The translations under genes and the position numbers were made by a program. A stretch of DNA of 64,000 bases, taken from positions 23,924-87,923 of the forward strand of contig JAHHRU010000008.1 in NCBI GenBank assembly GCA_020025635.1. The letters run 5' to 3'. The notes under the pieces were generated by a model that ran no database searches, was not told where the DNA came from, and saw only the letters and a list, made by a program, of their open reading frames with translations. The stretch comes from Allofournierella sp. Lineage in GTDB: Bacteria; Bacillota; Clostridia; Oscillospirales; Ruminococcaceae. Below are positions 42,595-51,289 of this stretch, piece by piece. Positions within the stretch are counted from its first letter, which is position 1, and each line of letters opens with the position of its first letter.

Positions 42595-42624
42595 ATGTTA
42601 CCACTTTACACAAACAAAGTGCAA
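42595..42624 (-). promoter_or_regulatory. candidate promoter of the peptide-binding gene
   Basis: Minus strand: TTGCAC (42619-42624), 18 bases, TAACAT (42595-42600). The gap 42481-42800 is very AT-rich and holds no gene. Confidence 0.5.
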
Positions 42625-42764
42625 GTCTTTTTTTGAAATTGTAAAAACTTTGTATTGTTCTCATTATTTCCATCTGTTTTTCCTATTTTTTCTGGCTTGA
42701 ATGCATAAATTGCACAATTTTTTCCTCTTTTTTCTGCCAGCATTCCTTTTGAATCTGTCTTTCA

Positions 42765-42791
42765 AAAGTGTATTTGTAGTAAATACACTTT
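42765..42791. repeat. 11-bp inverted repeat upstream of the peptide-binding gene
   Basis: AAAGTGTATTT (42765-42775), GTAGT, AAATACACTTT (42781-42791). Perfect arms without a T-run of their own; may be an operator for a peptide- or nitrogen-responsive regulator. Confidence 0.45.
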
Positions 42792-42802
42792 ATTTTGAGC
42801 AC

Positions 42803-42843
42803 AAAAAAGCTCCCGCCGATCCGTTTGGAGCGGCGGGAGCTTT
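42803..42843 (-). terminator. terminator of the oppBCDF operon
   Basis: AAAGCTCCCGCC pairs with GGCGGGAGCTTT (42807-42818 with 42832-42843); on the minus strand it is followed by T6. Confidence 0.85.
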
Positions 42844-42886
42844 CAGGAGAAAGTACACGGCCAAAAACAGTTTTGACCGATCAGGC

Positions 42887-43900
42887 TTATTTTACCCGGT
42901 CCAGGTGGTGGCAGGCGGCCCAGTGGCCGCTTGAAACCTCTTTGAATTCGGGCACCTCTTCGGCACAGCGTTTGTCCGCATAGGGGCAGCGGGTGCGGAA
43001 GCGGCAGCCGGAAGGCGGGTTCAGGGGGCTGGGCACATCTCCCTCCAGCACGATGCGCTTGGACTGGCGGGCGGTGATGGGGTCTGCCACCGGGATGGCC
43101 GAGATCAGGCTTCGGGTATAGGGATGCACACTGTGGAAGGTCAGCTCCAGGCTGTCGGCCAATTCCACCAGCTTGCCCAGATACATCACGCCGATGCGGT
43201 TGGAGATGTGTTTTACCACCGAAAGGTCATGGGCAATGAACAGGTAGGTCAGTCCCATTTCCTGCTGAAGGTCCTCGAACATATTGACCACCTGGGCCTG
43301 GATGGACACATCCAGCGCGGAGACCGGCTCATCGCACACGATGAACTCCGGGTGCACCGCCAAAGCCCGGGCGATGCCCACACGCTGGCGCTGGCCGCCG
43401 GAAAACTCGTGGGGATAGCGGTTGGCGTGTTCCGAGTTGAGGCCCACCCGGCGCAGCATTTCGATGATCTGCTCGTGCCGGTCGGCATCGTTTTTGGCCA
43501 GATGATGGATGTCGATGGCTTCGCCCACAATGTCGCCGATGGTCATGCGGGGGTCCAGCGAGGCGTAGGGGTCCTGAAAAACGATCTGCATTTTGCGCCG
43601 GTAGGGCAGCATATCCACCGCTTTTCGGCCGTTGGAAGTGGGCAGATCGCCGGAATCGAACAGCACCTCACCGTCATAGGTGATGCGCCCGCCGGTTGGC
43701 TCATACAGCCGCAGAAGGCTGCGGCCGGTGGTGGTTTTGCCGCAGCCGGACTCGCCCACAAGGCCCAGCGTTTCGCCTTTGTTGATGAAAAAGCTCACAT
43801 CGTCCACAGCCTGGACCCAGCGCTTTTTGCGGCCCATGCCGCCGGCGGGGAAATACTGCTTCAGGTGTTCCACTTCCACCAGTTTTTTCTGTTCACTCAT
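42887..43900 (-). CDS. oppF: oligopeptide ABC transporter ATPase (OppF)
   Basis: 337-residue cytoplasmic ATPase. Walker A GESGCGKTT is at residues ~50-58, the ABC signature LSGGQRQRVGIARAL follows, then Walker B FIVCDEP. The C-terminal oligopeptide-transporter extension (HPYTRSLISAIP and a CRFRTRCPYA Cys cluster for an iron-sulfur site) is present. ATG 43900 follows GGAGG and overlaps the OppD stop as ATGA. Confidence 0.93.
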   Translation of the reverse strand: MSEQKKLVEVEHLKQYFPAGGMGRKKRWVQAVDDVSFFINKGETLGLVGESGCGKTTTGRSLLRLYEPTGGRITYDGEVLFDSGDLPTSNGRKAVDMLPYRRKMQIVFQDPYASLDPRMTIGDIVGEAIDIHHLAKNDADRHEQIIEMLRRVGLNSEHANRYPHEFSGGQRQRVGIARALAVHPEFIVCDEPVSALDVSIQAQVVNMFEDLQQEMGLTYLFIAHDLSVVKHISNRIGVMYLGKLVELADSLELTFHSVHPYTRSLISAIPVADPITARQSKRIVLEGDVPSPLNPPSGCRFRTRCPYADKRCAEEVPEFKEVSSGHWAACHHLDRVK

Positions 43901-44898
43901 AGGGCGCCTCCTTTGGCTTCCATCTGTTGTTTCTGCAGCAGCCAGCACTGGGTATAGTGGGTATCGCTCAGCTCGGTGCGGGGCGGCATCTGGCGCAGGC
44001 AGATCTTCATGCAGCTGCGGCAGCGGGGTGCAAAGGGGCAGCCCGCCGGGGGATTGAGCAGGTCGATGGGGGTGCCCTCAATGGGCACCAGCCGCTCTTT
44101 TTCGGTGGTGTTCAGCTTGGGGATGGAATTGATCAGGCCTTTTGTGTATTCATGGCCGGGATGATAGAAAATTTCGTCGGTGGTGCCGTATTCCACGATC
44201 TTGCCCGCATACATCACGGCGATCTTTTCGCACATGCTGGCCACAACGCCCAGGTCGTGGGTGATCATGATGATGCTCATGCCCAGCTTTTCCCGCAGCT
44301 GCATCATCAGCTCCAGGATCTGGGCCTGGATGGTCACATCCAGGGCGGTGGTGGGCTCGTCGGCAATGAGCAGCTTCGGCTCGCAGGCAAGGGCAATGGC
44401 GATCATCACACGCTGGCGCATGCCGCCCGAAAGCTCGTGGGGGTACTGGCGCAGCCGTTTTTCCGGCTCGTTGATGCCCACCAGCTCCAGCAGCTCCTTG
44501 GCCCGCTCCCGGGCCTGGGCCTTGTTCTTGCCGGTGTGCAGGCGCACCATCTCTTCGATCTGGTTGCCGATGGTATAAACCGGGTTCAGGCTGGTCATGG
44601 GGTCCTGAAAGATGATGGAAACCTCGCTGCCCCGCATTTTGCGGAACTCCTTCTCGGTCATCTTTTCCACCTCATGGCCGTTGAACTGCAAAGTGCCGCC
44701 GATCAGCTTGCCCGGGTAGGCGGTAAGGCCCATCAGGGAATAGGCGGTGACCGACTTGCCGGAGCCGGACTCGCCCACGATGCCCAGCACCTCGCCCTGT
44801 TTCATGGTAAAGGATACATCGTTGAGGGCCTTCACCTCACCCGCAGGGGTGAAAAAGGAGAGGCGCTCGTTTTTGATCTCCAGTAAAAGTTCGCTCAT
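43897..44898 (-). CDS. oppD: oligopeptide ABC transporter ATPase (OppD)
   Basis: 333-residue partner ATPase of OppF. Walker A GESGSGKSVT at residues ~40-49, ABC signature LSGGMRQRVMIAIAL, Walker B LLIADEP. The C-terminal segment with HPGHEYTKGLINSIP and the CPFAPRCRSC cysteines is typical of OppD/DppD. It lies 20 bases after OppC and overlaps OppF by four bases. Confidence 0.93.
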   Translation of the reverse strand: MSELLLEIKNERLSFFTPAGEVKALNDVSFTMKQGEVLGIVGESGSGKSVTAYSLMGLTAYPGKLIGGTLQFNGHEVEKMTEKEFRKMRGSEVSIIFQDPMTSLNPVYTIGNQIEEMVRLHTGKNKAQARERAKELLELVGINEPEKRLRQYPHELSGGMRQRVMIAIALACEPKLLIADEPTTALDVTIQAQILELMMQLREKLGMSIIMITHDLGVVASMCEKIAVMYAGKIVEYGTTDEIFYHPGHEYTKGLINSIPKLNTTEKERLVPIEGTPIDLLNPPAGCPFAPRCRSCMKICLRQMPPRTELSDTHYTQCWLLQKQQMEAKGGAL

Positions 44899-44917
44899 GG
44901 TTCTGCCGCTCCTTTCG

Positions 44918-45970
44918 TCAGTCTTTCAGTTTGGGGTCAAAGGCATCCCGCAGGCCGTCGCCCAGAAGGTTGAAGCTCAGGATGATGATGCTGATGGTCA
45001 ATGCCGGCAGAAACAGCAGATAAGGTCGGCTGTTTAGGCCGTTGAGGGCATCGGTGGCAAGGGTGCCAAGGCTGGGCATGGGGGCCGCAGCGCCAAGGCC
45101 CAGAAAGCTCAGGAAGCTCTCGGTGAAAATGGAGGACGGGATCTGCAGGGTGGTGGTAACGATGAGGGTGCCGATGCAGTTGGTGAGCAGGTGCTTTTTG
45201 ATGATGCGCCCGCTGGAAGCGCCCAGGGCACGGGCGGCGGTAACATATTCAGATTCCTTGAGGGTGAGCACCTGGCTGCGCACGATGCGGGCCATGCTCA
45301 CCCAGTAAAGCAGGGCGAACACCACAAAGATGGAAACCAGGTTGGGGCCGATGCGGTCCAGCCAGCCAAAGGCGGGCAGGGCGGCCAGATTTTCCAGCGG
45401 CCCTTTCAGGGCGATGGAAAGCAGGATGATGATGAGGATATCCGGCACCGTATAAATGATGTCGGTGATGCGCATCATGATCATGTCCACCCAGCCGCCG
45501 AAGAAGGCGGATACCGCACCGTAGATGGAGCCGATCAGCAGCACCAGGGTGCTGGCCACAAGGCCCACCAGAAGGCTGATGCGCGCGCCCATCATCAGGC
45601 GGATGGCGTAGTCACGGCCCAGGCGGTCGGTGCCGCAGATGTGGGGGAACACGCTTTCGCCCTTTTCCATGCGCTGAAGCTCGGTTCGGGAATATTCAAA
45701 GGGGAACAGCTTTTCCGAGCCTCGGATCTGCTGCTCATACGAATAGGGGTAAAATGCCGGCACCACAAAGGCCAGCAGCATGATGATCACGATCACCACC
45801 AGGCTGATCATGGCCACCTTGTTTTTGCGGAAACGGCGCAGGCCGTCCTTCCAGAAGCTCACACTGTCCCGCATGACCACCAGCTGCTGCTGTTCGTCCT
45901 GGGTAGCGGGCAGGAAATCCTCGGGCTTCAAATCAAGCTGAAAGCTCAGAGGGTTCTTTTTCTTTTCCAT
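44918..45970 (-). CDS. oppC: oligopeptide ABC transporter permease (OppC)
   Basis: 350-residue permease with an N-terminal cytoplasmic segment, a first helix (IVIIMLLAFVVPAFYPY region), an outer loop and five more helices. The EAA loop shows in KESEYVTAARALGASSGRI near residue 240. ATG 45970 is 17 bases after OppB. Confidence 0.92.
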   Translation of the reverse strand: MEKKKNPLSFQLDLKPEDFLPATQDEQQQLVVMRDSVSFWKDGLRRFRKNKVAMISLVVIVIIMLLAFVVPAFYPYSYEQQIRGSEKLFPFEYSRTELQRMEKGESVFPHICGTDRLGRDYAIRLMMGARISLLVGLVASTLVLLIGSIYGAVSAFFGGWVDMIMMRITDIIYTVPDILIIILLSIALKGPLENLAALPAFGWLDRIGPNLVSIFVVFALLYWVSMARIVRSQVLTLKESEYVTAARALGASSGRIIKKHLLTNCIGTLIVTTTLQIPSSIFTESFLSFLGLGAAAPMPSLGTLATDALNGLNSRPYLLFLPALTISIIILSFNLLGDGLRDAFDPKLKD

Positions 45971-45987
45971 TTTCGGTTCCTCCTTTG

Positions 45988-46905
45988 TTATTTCAGCTTG
46001 ATGCGCGGGTCGATGAACTTATACAGGATATCCACCAGCACGTTTGCAATGATCACAAGGCTTGCAAGGAAAATGGTGGTGCCCATGATCATGGTATAGT
46101 CCCGGTTGCTGATGGCCGAAACGAACTCACGGCCAAGGCCGGGCACGGTGAAGATCTTTTCCACCACAAAAGAGCCGGTGAGCAGCTGGGCCAGCATGGG
46201 GCCCACATAGGTGACGACCGGCAGGATGGCGTTTCGCAGCGCATGCTTGAACAGGGTCTTGAAGCCGGAAACACCCTTTGCCTTTGCGGTGCGCATATAA
46301 TCCTGGCCCATCACGTCCAGCAGGCTGGAGCGCATCAGGCGGGCAATGTAGGCGGTGGGATAGAATGCCAGCGCGATCACCGGCATGATGTAGTTGAGCG
46401 GCCCGTCCAGACCAATGGAGGGCAGCAGCTGCAGCTTGGAGCTTAAAAAGTAAAGCAGCAGCGTTGCGGTAACAAAGCTGGGCACGGCAATGCCGCAGGT
46501 TGCAAACAGGATGATGCAGTTATCCAGCCATTTGCCCCGATGGTAGGCCGCAATACAGCCCACCGGGATGCCCACGCACAGTGCCACCGCCACCGCACAC
46601 AGGGCAAGCTTTGCCGAGGCGGGGAATTTGGTGGTGATGATCTCGGCAACCGAACGGCCCTGCTGCTTGATGCACTGGCCGAAATCGAAGTGGGCGGCGT
46701 TTTTCATGTAGTTCCAGTACTGGACGTGCAGGGGCTTATCCAGGCCGTATTTTGCTTCCTGCGCCGCAATGGCCTCTGCGCTCATGGCTTTTTCCGCCAC
46801 GAAGGGGCCGCCGGGAACAGCCTGCATCAGGAAAAATGTGAGGGTGGCCACAATGAACAGGGTCAAAAACCCCAGTGCCACCCGCTTGACTGCGTATTTT
46901 GCCAT
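45988..46905 (-). CDS. oppB: oligopeptide ABC transporter permease (OppB)
   Basis: 305-residue first gene of the operon, with about six helices. The N-terminus YAVKRVALGFLTLFIV and the EAA-type region DYMRTAKAKGVSGFKTLFKHALRNA (residues ~205-228) are characteristic of OppB/DppB. It pairs with OppC to form the pore. A consensus promoter precedes it. Confidence 0.92.
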   Translation of the reverse strand: MAKYAVKRVALGFLTLFIVATLTFFLMQAVPGGPFVAEKAMSAEAIAAQEAKYGLDKPLHVQYWNYMKNAAHFDFGQCIKQQGRSVAEIITTKFPASAKLALCAVAVALCVGIPVGCIAAYHRGKWLDNCIILFATCGIAVPSFVTATLLLYFLSSKLQLLPSIGLDGPLNYIMPVIALAFYPTAYIARLMRSSLLDVMGQDYMRTAKAKGVSGFKTLFKHALRNAILPVVTYVGPMLAQLLTGSFVVEKIFTVPGLGREFVSAISNRDYTMIMGTTIFLASLVIIANVLVDILYKFIDPRIKLK

Positions 46906-47054
46906 TTGCTGATCACTCCTCTTTTCTCACAAAAGCCGGCTGCGCAGGTCTCTGTTCTCCCACCAGGACGATTGACCGCCCACGAAAAACACTTTTTCGT
47001 AAAAAGAATGCGGCTCGCAACATCGACGCCGCCAAGCTTTTTTGTATTATCACT

Positions 47055-47083
47055 ATATTACTTTACCCAACTAAACTTGTCAA
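47055..47083 (-). promoter_or_regulatory. promoter of oppBCDF
   Basis: Minus strand: TTGACA (47078-47083), 17 bases, TAATAT (47055-47060). Confidence 0.8.
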
Positions 47084-47207
47084 TCGTTTTTTCAGGGAAC
47101 TTCGTCGCAAATATATACAAAATTCGATTATAAAATATGGCTAAATTAGTCAAAACAGCGTGTTTTGAAAAAACCCCGGTTTTTCCTCATCTTTTTTTGA
47201 AAAACAG

Positions 47208-47236
47208 TTGACAAAATGGGTACACAGTGGTAATAT
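47208..47236 (+). promoter_or_regulatory. promoter of tRNA-Arg
   Basis: TTGACA (47208-47213), 17 bases, TAATAT (47231-47236), 14 bases before the tRNA. Confidence 0.8.
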
Positions 47237-47249
47237 ATATCTTGCAGTT

Positions 47250-47326
47250 GCGCTGGTAGCTCAGTTGGATAGAGTGTCTGACTACGAATCAGAAGGTCGG
47301 GAGTTCGAATCTCTTCCAGCGCACCA
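47250..47326 (+). tRNA. tRNA-Arg (ACG anticodon)
   Basis: 77-base gene with encoded CCA. The acceptor stem is GCGCTGG/CCAGCGC, the anticodon loop CTACGAA gives ACG (read as ICG after editing), and the T-arm has GGTTCGAA-type sequence. Reads CGU, CGC and CGA. A good promoter and terminator flank it, so it stands alone. Confidence 0.95.
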
Positions 47327-47327
47327 A

Positions 47328-47371
47328 AGAACAGCAGTTTCTTTCAAAAGAAGCTGCTGTTCTTTTTTTAT
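47328..47371 (+). terminator. terminator of tRNA-Arg
   Basis: AGAACAGCAG pairs with CTGCTGTTCT across a short stem, followed by seven T. Confidence 0.85.
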
Positions 47372-47430
47372 TCCGTTTTGGGGCCAAGGGATGCCGCCCC
47401 CCTTCACGAAATTGTCACACTGCGCCGTTA

Positions 47431-47459
47431 TTGAAATGAAGTCTTTTGTCTGTTACAAT
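47431..47459 (+). promoter_or_regulatory. promoter of the NERD-like gene
   Basis: TTGAAA (47431-47436), 17 bases, TACAAT (47454-47459). Confidence 0.7.
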
Positions 47460-47491
47460 AAGAACAATATATATATGAAGGAGCTTTTTAT

Positions 47492-48136
47492 ATGGACAGC
47501 ACATATTCGATCATCCTGCTCACCGTTATTTCCCTGGTTGCCCTGATCGCAGCCATCTCGATCGCGGTGGTGGTGATGCGCCGCGCCGGCGGCATCAAAT
47601 CCGCAAAGAAATCCGGGGGCGCCGCCATGCCCGATGATGAGCACAAGGGCCGGGAAGCCATTGTGCGCCAGCTTGCCCGCTACGCCGCCATGCAGGAATA
47701 CAAGGTGGTGGAGCCGGTCAATCTGGTGGGTGTGCACGGCACCACCGATCTGGACGCACTGCTGGTGGGCTGGTTCGGCGTGCTGGGCGTGAAGTGCCTT
47801 GGCTACGGCGGCGATATTTACGGCTCGCTTACGGAAGAGGAATGGACCCAGACCCTGAACGGCCAGCGCCGCACCTTCCAGAATCCCATGACCCGTGCCC
47901 AGAAGTCCAGCCTGGTGATCCGTGACGTGCTGTTTGAGGCAGGCATCAAAAACGTGCCTGTGGAAACGGTGGTGGTGTTCACCGGAAAATCTTCTCAGCT
48001 GATGCTGCCCCGCTCCACCGGCCACTACACGCCGGCCACCTTTTCGGCTTATCTGAAGAGCATCCATTTTGAAGAAGACAAAAACGTACAGATAGAGCCT
48101 GTGGCAAAGCTCTTCCGGGAGCGTTCTGCCCAATAA
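47492..48136 (+). CDS. membrane-anchored NERD-like protein
   Basis: 214 residues. One N-terminal membrane helix (~8-30), a basic linker, then a domain with the order seen in NERD (nuclease-related) proteins: LDALLVGWFGVLGVKCLGYGGDIYG (residues ~85-110), an EEEWTQT segment, and NPMTRAQKSSLVIRD. The usual E-V-K core is replaced by G-V-K-C, so catalysis is uncertain. It probably faces the cytoplasm. GAAGGAG precedes the ATG. Alternative: a diverged non-nuclease member. Confidence 0.6.
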   Translation: MDSTYSIILLTVISLVALIAAISIAVVVMRRAGGIKSAKKSGGAAMPDDEHKGREAIVRQLARYAAMQEYKVVEPVNLVGVHGTTDLDALLVGWFGVLGVKCLGYGGDIYGSLTEEEWTQTLNGQRRTFQNPMTRAQKSSLVIRDVLFEAGIKNVPVETVVVFTGKSSQLMLPRSTGHYTPATFSAYLKSIHFEEDKNVQIEPVAKLFRERSAQ

Positions 48137-48142
48137 TGTTTG

Positions 48143-48182
48143 AAAGGTCTGCTGCGGAGGTCCGCCCCCGGCAGGCCTTTTT
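48143..48182 (+). terminator. terminator after the NERD-like gene
   Basis: AAAGGTCTGC pairs with GCAGGCCTTT (one G-T pair), with an inner CGG/CCG stem, followed by T5. Confidence 0.65.
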
Positions 48183-48214
48183 AGATTATTTCAAGTGAAA
48201 GGAGCCAAAGCTTT

Positions 48215-49798
48215 ATGCCTTCCAAAGAAATTTCTGTTTCCAGCAAAAGCCGGGAGCTTTTGAAAAAAAGCAAAAAAGGCATTTTGAACGTCATTTTCAG
48301 CCGCACCAGCATCGTTATTCTGCTGCTGGCCCTTCAGGTGGGCGGGCTGCTGCTGCTGTTTTTCCGGTTCCGCCATTATTTCCCTTATTATTATGCGGCC
48401 CTTGCCCTGTTTTCGCTGGTGATGGTGCTGCGCATTTTGAACACCGACTCGGACCCCAATATGAAGATCACCTGGCTGGTGGTCATCCTGCTGCTGCCGG
48501 TGGCCGGCACCCTGCTTTATGTTTACATCGAGCACGACATCGGCCATCGGAGCCTGAACCGGCGCACCGACGAGATCTTCCAGCGCTCCCGGGGGCTGCT
48601 GCCCTTGAACGGTGCCGAAAAGAAGCTGGAAAAAGAGCACCCGGAGGATGCTTCTCTGGCCCGGTATCTTTACAAGACCTCAGAAACGCCGGTTTATGAG
48701 GGGTGCGATGTGCGGTATCTGCCGCTGGGCGAGGATTTCCTCAAAGCCCTTTTGGAAGATTTGGAAAGCGCCGAAAAATTCATCTTTCTGGAATACTTCA
48801 TCGTGGAGGACGGCCGGATGTGGCAGCCCATTGAGGATGTGCTGGCCCGCAAGGCCGCCGAAGGGGTCAAGGTGCGGCTTTTGTATGACGGCACCTGCGA
48901 ATTTGCCCGTGTGCCCCACAGTTTCCCCGCTTACCTGCAGGAGCTTGGCATCGAGGCCCGGCCCTTTGCGCCCATCCGGCCCTTTGTTTCCACCCATTAC
49001 AATTTCCGGGACCACCGCAAGATCACGGTGGTGGACGGGCGCCTTGCCTACACCGGCGGGCTGAACCTGGCCGATGAATACGCAAACTACATCCACCCTT
49101 ACGGCCACTGGAAGGACACCGCCGTGCGCATCGAGGGCGAAGCCGCCCGCTCGTTCACCCTGATGTTTTTGCAGATGTGGCAGGTACGGGACCACACCTT
49201 AAGCTTTGAGCCTTACCTGAGCGCACCCGCCCAGCCGCACCGGCAGGAAAAGGGCTATGTGATCCCTTACAGCGACTGCCCGCTGGACAATGAGCGTGTG
49301 GGCGAGATGGTGTACACCCAGATCTTGAACAGCGCCCAGCGCTATGTGCACATCATGACCCCCTACCTGATTTTGGGCCATGAGCTGGAAAGCGCCCTGT
49401 GCTTTGCGGCAAAGCGTGGGGTGGAGGTTTCCATCATCATGCCCGCCGTGCCGGACCATCTGCTGGCCTACGCCCTTGCAAAGACCCATTACAAGGCCCT
49501 TGTGGACAGCGGCGTGCATCTTTATGAATACACCCCCGGCTTTGTTCACGCAAAATCCTTTGTGAGCGATGACCTGCGGGCCACGGTGGGCACCATCAAC
49601 CTGGACTACCGCAGCCTGCGCCATCATTTCGAGTGCGCCTGCTACCTGTGCGGCACCGACTGCGTAAAGGATGTGGAGGAGGACTTCCAAAAGACCCTTG
49701 CCCAGTGCCAGGAGGTAACGGCCCAGGAGGCGGCGCACATCGGCTTCAAATGGCGGCTTTTGGGCTCACTGATGAAGCTGTTTGCCCCTTTGATGTAA
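48215..49798 (+). CDS. cls: cardiolipin synthase
   Basis: 527-residue phospholipase-D-superfamily enzyme that joins two phosphatidylglycerols to cardiolipin. Two N-terminal membrane helices (~35-55 and ~65-85) are followed by two HKD motifs: HRKITVVD near residue 268 and HAKSFVSD near residue 447, each in a Gly/Asn-rich setting (YTGGLN, TVGTINLD). The length is typical. AAAGGAG lies upstream. Confidence 0.92.
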   Translation: MPSKEISVSSKSRELLKKSKKGILNVIFSRTSIVILLLALQVGGLLLLFFRFRHYFPYYYAALALFSLVMVLRILNTDSDPNMKITWLVVILLLPVAGTLLYVYIEHDIGHRSLNRRTDEIFQRSRGLLPLNGAEKKLEKEHPEDASLARYLYKTSETPVYEGCDVRYLPLGEDFLKALLEDLESAEKFIFLEYFIVEDGRMWQPIEDVLARKAAEGVKVRLLYDGTCEFARVPHSFPAYLQELGIEARPFAPIRPFVSTHYNFRDHRKITVVDGRLAYTGGLNLADEYANYIHPYGHWKDTAVRIEGEAARSFTLMFLQMWQVRDHTLSFEPYLSAPAQPHRQEKGYVIPYSDCPLDNERVGEMVYTQILNSAQRYVHIMTPYLILGHELESALCFAAKRGVEVSIIMPAVPDHLLAYALAKTHYKALVDSGVHLYEYTPGFVHAKSFVSDDLRATVGTINLDYRSLRHHFECACYLCGTDCVKDVEEDFQKTLAQCQEVTAQEAAHIGFKWRLLGSLMKLFAPLM

Positions 49799-49808
49799 AA
49801 CCCTTATA

Positions 49809-49857
49809 AAAAATGCGGAGCGTATTCAAACCGATGCGCCCCGCATTTTTTCTTTTT
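49809..49857 (+). terminator. terminator after cls
   Basis: AAAAATGCGG (49809-49818) pairs with CCGCATTTTT (49841-49850), followed by TCTTTTT. Confidence 0.8.
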
Positions 49858-49877
49858 GGGCGTTTCTTTTTCCGGGC

Positions 49878-49929
49878 TTGACAGTATATAGCAAGTCTGC
49901 TATAATTGCAATATAGCAAGTTCGCTATA
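49878..49929 (+). promoter_or_regulatory. consensus promoter with two TATAGCA operators
   Basis: TTGACA (49878-49883), 17 bases, TATAAT (49901-49906). Two near-identical inverted repeats, TATAGCA-AGTC-TGCTATA (49887-49904) and TATAGCA-AGTT-CGCTATA (49912-49929), overlap the spacer/-10 and the start point. Their centres are 25 bases apart. Probable autoregulatory sites of the SdpR-like repressor. Confidence 0.85.
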
Positions 49930-49945
49930 TTGTGGAGGTGCAGCG

Positions 49946-50242
49946 ATGAACGATGATTTTTTCCAGGCATTGTCCAACCCCTACCGCCAAAAGATCATTC
50001 GGCTTTTGAAATGGAAAAGCATGAGTGCCGGCGAGATCGTGGAGCAGTTCGACATTGCCCAGCCCACTGTTTCACGGCATCTGGATGTTTTGAAAAAAGC
50101 CCGGATCGTCACATCCGAGCGCAGGGGCAACCAGATCTTCTACACCCTCAACCTTTCCACCGCGCAGGAAATGATGCTTTTCCTGTCGGAGCTGTTTGGC
50201 CGGGAAGAGGAGAAAGGGGGTGTTCCGGTTGAATGTAAATAA
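49946..50242 (+). CDS. sdpR: ArsR-type repressor (SdpR-like)
   Basis: 98-residue winged-helix regulator. The helix-turn-helix appears as SMSAGEIVEQFDIAQPTVSRHLDVLKKARIV (residues ~28-58), then the wing RRGNQIFYTLN. No metal-binding Cys set is present, so it is not a metal sensor. In Bacillus subtilis the SdpR repressor sits beside the membrane protein SdpI, and the same pair is seen here with overlapping genes. Twin inverted repeats cover its promoter. Symbol by homology of arrangement; the specific signal is unknown. Confidence 0.8.
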   Translation: MNDDFFQALSNPYRQKIIRLLKWKSMSAGEIVEQFDIAQPTVSRHLDVLKKARIVTSERRGNQIFYTLNLSTAQEMMLFLSELFGREEEKGGVPVECK

Positions 50243-50822
50243 AGCCCGGATGCTCATCAGCAGCCTTTCGCTGCTGGCGCTGCTTGTGTGCCTGCTTGTT
50301 CAGAACCAGGCGGTTTCCTTTGCGGCGGCGGCCCTGTGCGCCTTTGTGTGCATTTTTGTTTTTTACCGGCATCTGCCCCAGCTTTCCGGCGTTTCGCCCC
50401 AAAACCCCAAGGCCCGCACCCTTCGGGCCATAACGGTGGTGAACGGCCTGCTGGTTTTGGGCTGCATTTTGTTTGTGGTGCTCCAGCAAGCGGGGCTGAT
50501 CGCCCTGTCGGACAAACAGGCCAGCTGGCTTTTGTGCGGTCTGTTTGCCTTTTTCATCCTGGGCTTTGGCAACGTGGCCCCCAAGCTGCCCTTCAACCGT
50601 TACGCCGGGCTGCGCCTGCCCTGGACGGTGCGGGACGAGGACACCTGGATCGTGGCCCACCGCATTTTGGGCTATGCTTCGCTGCCCTGCGGGCTTTTGT
50701 GCTTTGCCGGCGTGGGCAGCCTGCAAACCGCCGCACATTTTTCGGTTTCCATGCTTCTGGTGTGGATTTTGATTCCCGCAGTGCTGTCCTATTTGTTTTT
50801 CCGAAAGAAATGGACGCCTTAA
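50229..50822 (+). CDS. SdpI-like membrane protein
   Basis: About 198 residues with six helices. The conserved C-terminal SdpI signature is clear: FGNVAPKLPFNRYAGLRLPWTVRDEDTWIVAHR (residues ~110-145). TTG 50229 is chosen because GGGGG precedes it by eight bases; it overlaps the repressor gene by 14 bases. In B. subtilis SdpI binds the SDP toxin (immunity) and holds SdpR at the membrane; here no toxin gene is nearby, so immunity to a foreign toxin or another stress role is possible. Confidence 0.8.
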   Translation: MNVNKARMLISSLSLLALLVCLLVQNQAVSFAAAALCAFVCIFVFYRHLPQLSGVSPQNPKARTLRAITVVNGLLVLGCILFVVLQQAGLIALSDKQASWLLCGLFAFFILGFGNVAPKLPFNRYAGLRLPWTVRDEDTWIVAHRILGYASLPCGLLCFAGVGSLQTAAHFSVSMLLVWILIPAVLSYLFFRKKWTP

Positions 50823-50842
50823 AACAGCGCAGCATCATTTTT

Positions 50843-50879
50843 GCCGTGCATGGTATCTTGGCCATGCACGGCTTTTTTT
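50843..50879 (+). terminator. terminator after the SdpRI-like pair
   Basis: GCCGTGCATGG pairs with CCATGCACGGC, followed by T7. Confidence 0.85.
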
Positions 50880-50898
50880 ACAGAAGGCTTTGCCAAAA

Positions 50899-50940
50899 AG
50901 AAGCCCCAAAGCCCTTTTGCAAAGCAGGGGGCTTTGGGGT
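50899..50940 (-). terminator. terminator of the 91-residue membrane protein gene
   Basis: On the minus strand ACCCCAAAGCCCC pairs with GGGCTTTGGGGC, followed by TTC and T5. Confidence 0.65.
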
Positions 50941-50975
50941 AGAGCGTCGAAAAAACGGCTCGGCGCAACTTTTAC

Positions 50976-51251
50976 TTAAAAGCGGAAATAGGCAAGCGAA
51001 AGGGAAACCACCTTTGCCAGGATCACCAGCACCACCGCTGCCGAAATCATCCATTTTGTTTTTGTTTGAAGCCGCCGGACGGACACGATGAAGAAAACAG
51101 CCATCAGGGCAAGATATGCGCCGTACAGCGCATAGGTGGCGGGCAGGGGCCAGGGCCAGCTCATTTCCGGGTGATTGACGGCCACAGCCGCAAAGACGAA
51201 GGCCGCCGCCAGCATCACAGCGGCCAGAAGGCGAAAAATTTTGTTTTTCAT
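50976..51251 (-). CDS. small three-helix membrane protein
   Basis: 91 residues with three probable membrane helices (~5-26, ~38-58, ~65-88). I do not recognise a family. GGAGC precedes the ATG. It is 38 bases downstream of the HTH-membrane protein gene on the same strand and may work with it. Confidence 0.6.
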   Translation of the reverse strand: MKNKIFRLLAAVMLAAAFVFAAVAVNHPEMSWPWPLPATYALYGAYLALMAVFFIVSVRRLQTKTKWMISAAVVLVILAKVVSLSLAYFRF

Positions 51252-51289
51252 GGAACGCTCCTTTCTGAAATTTCAGGGCGGGGCCAAGC

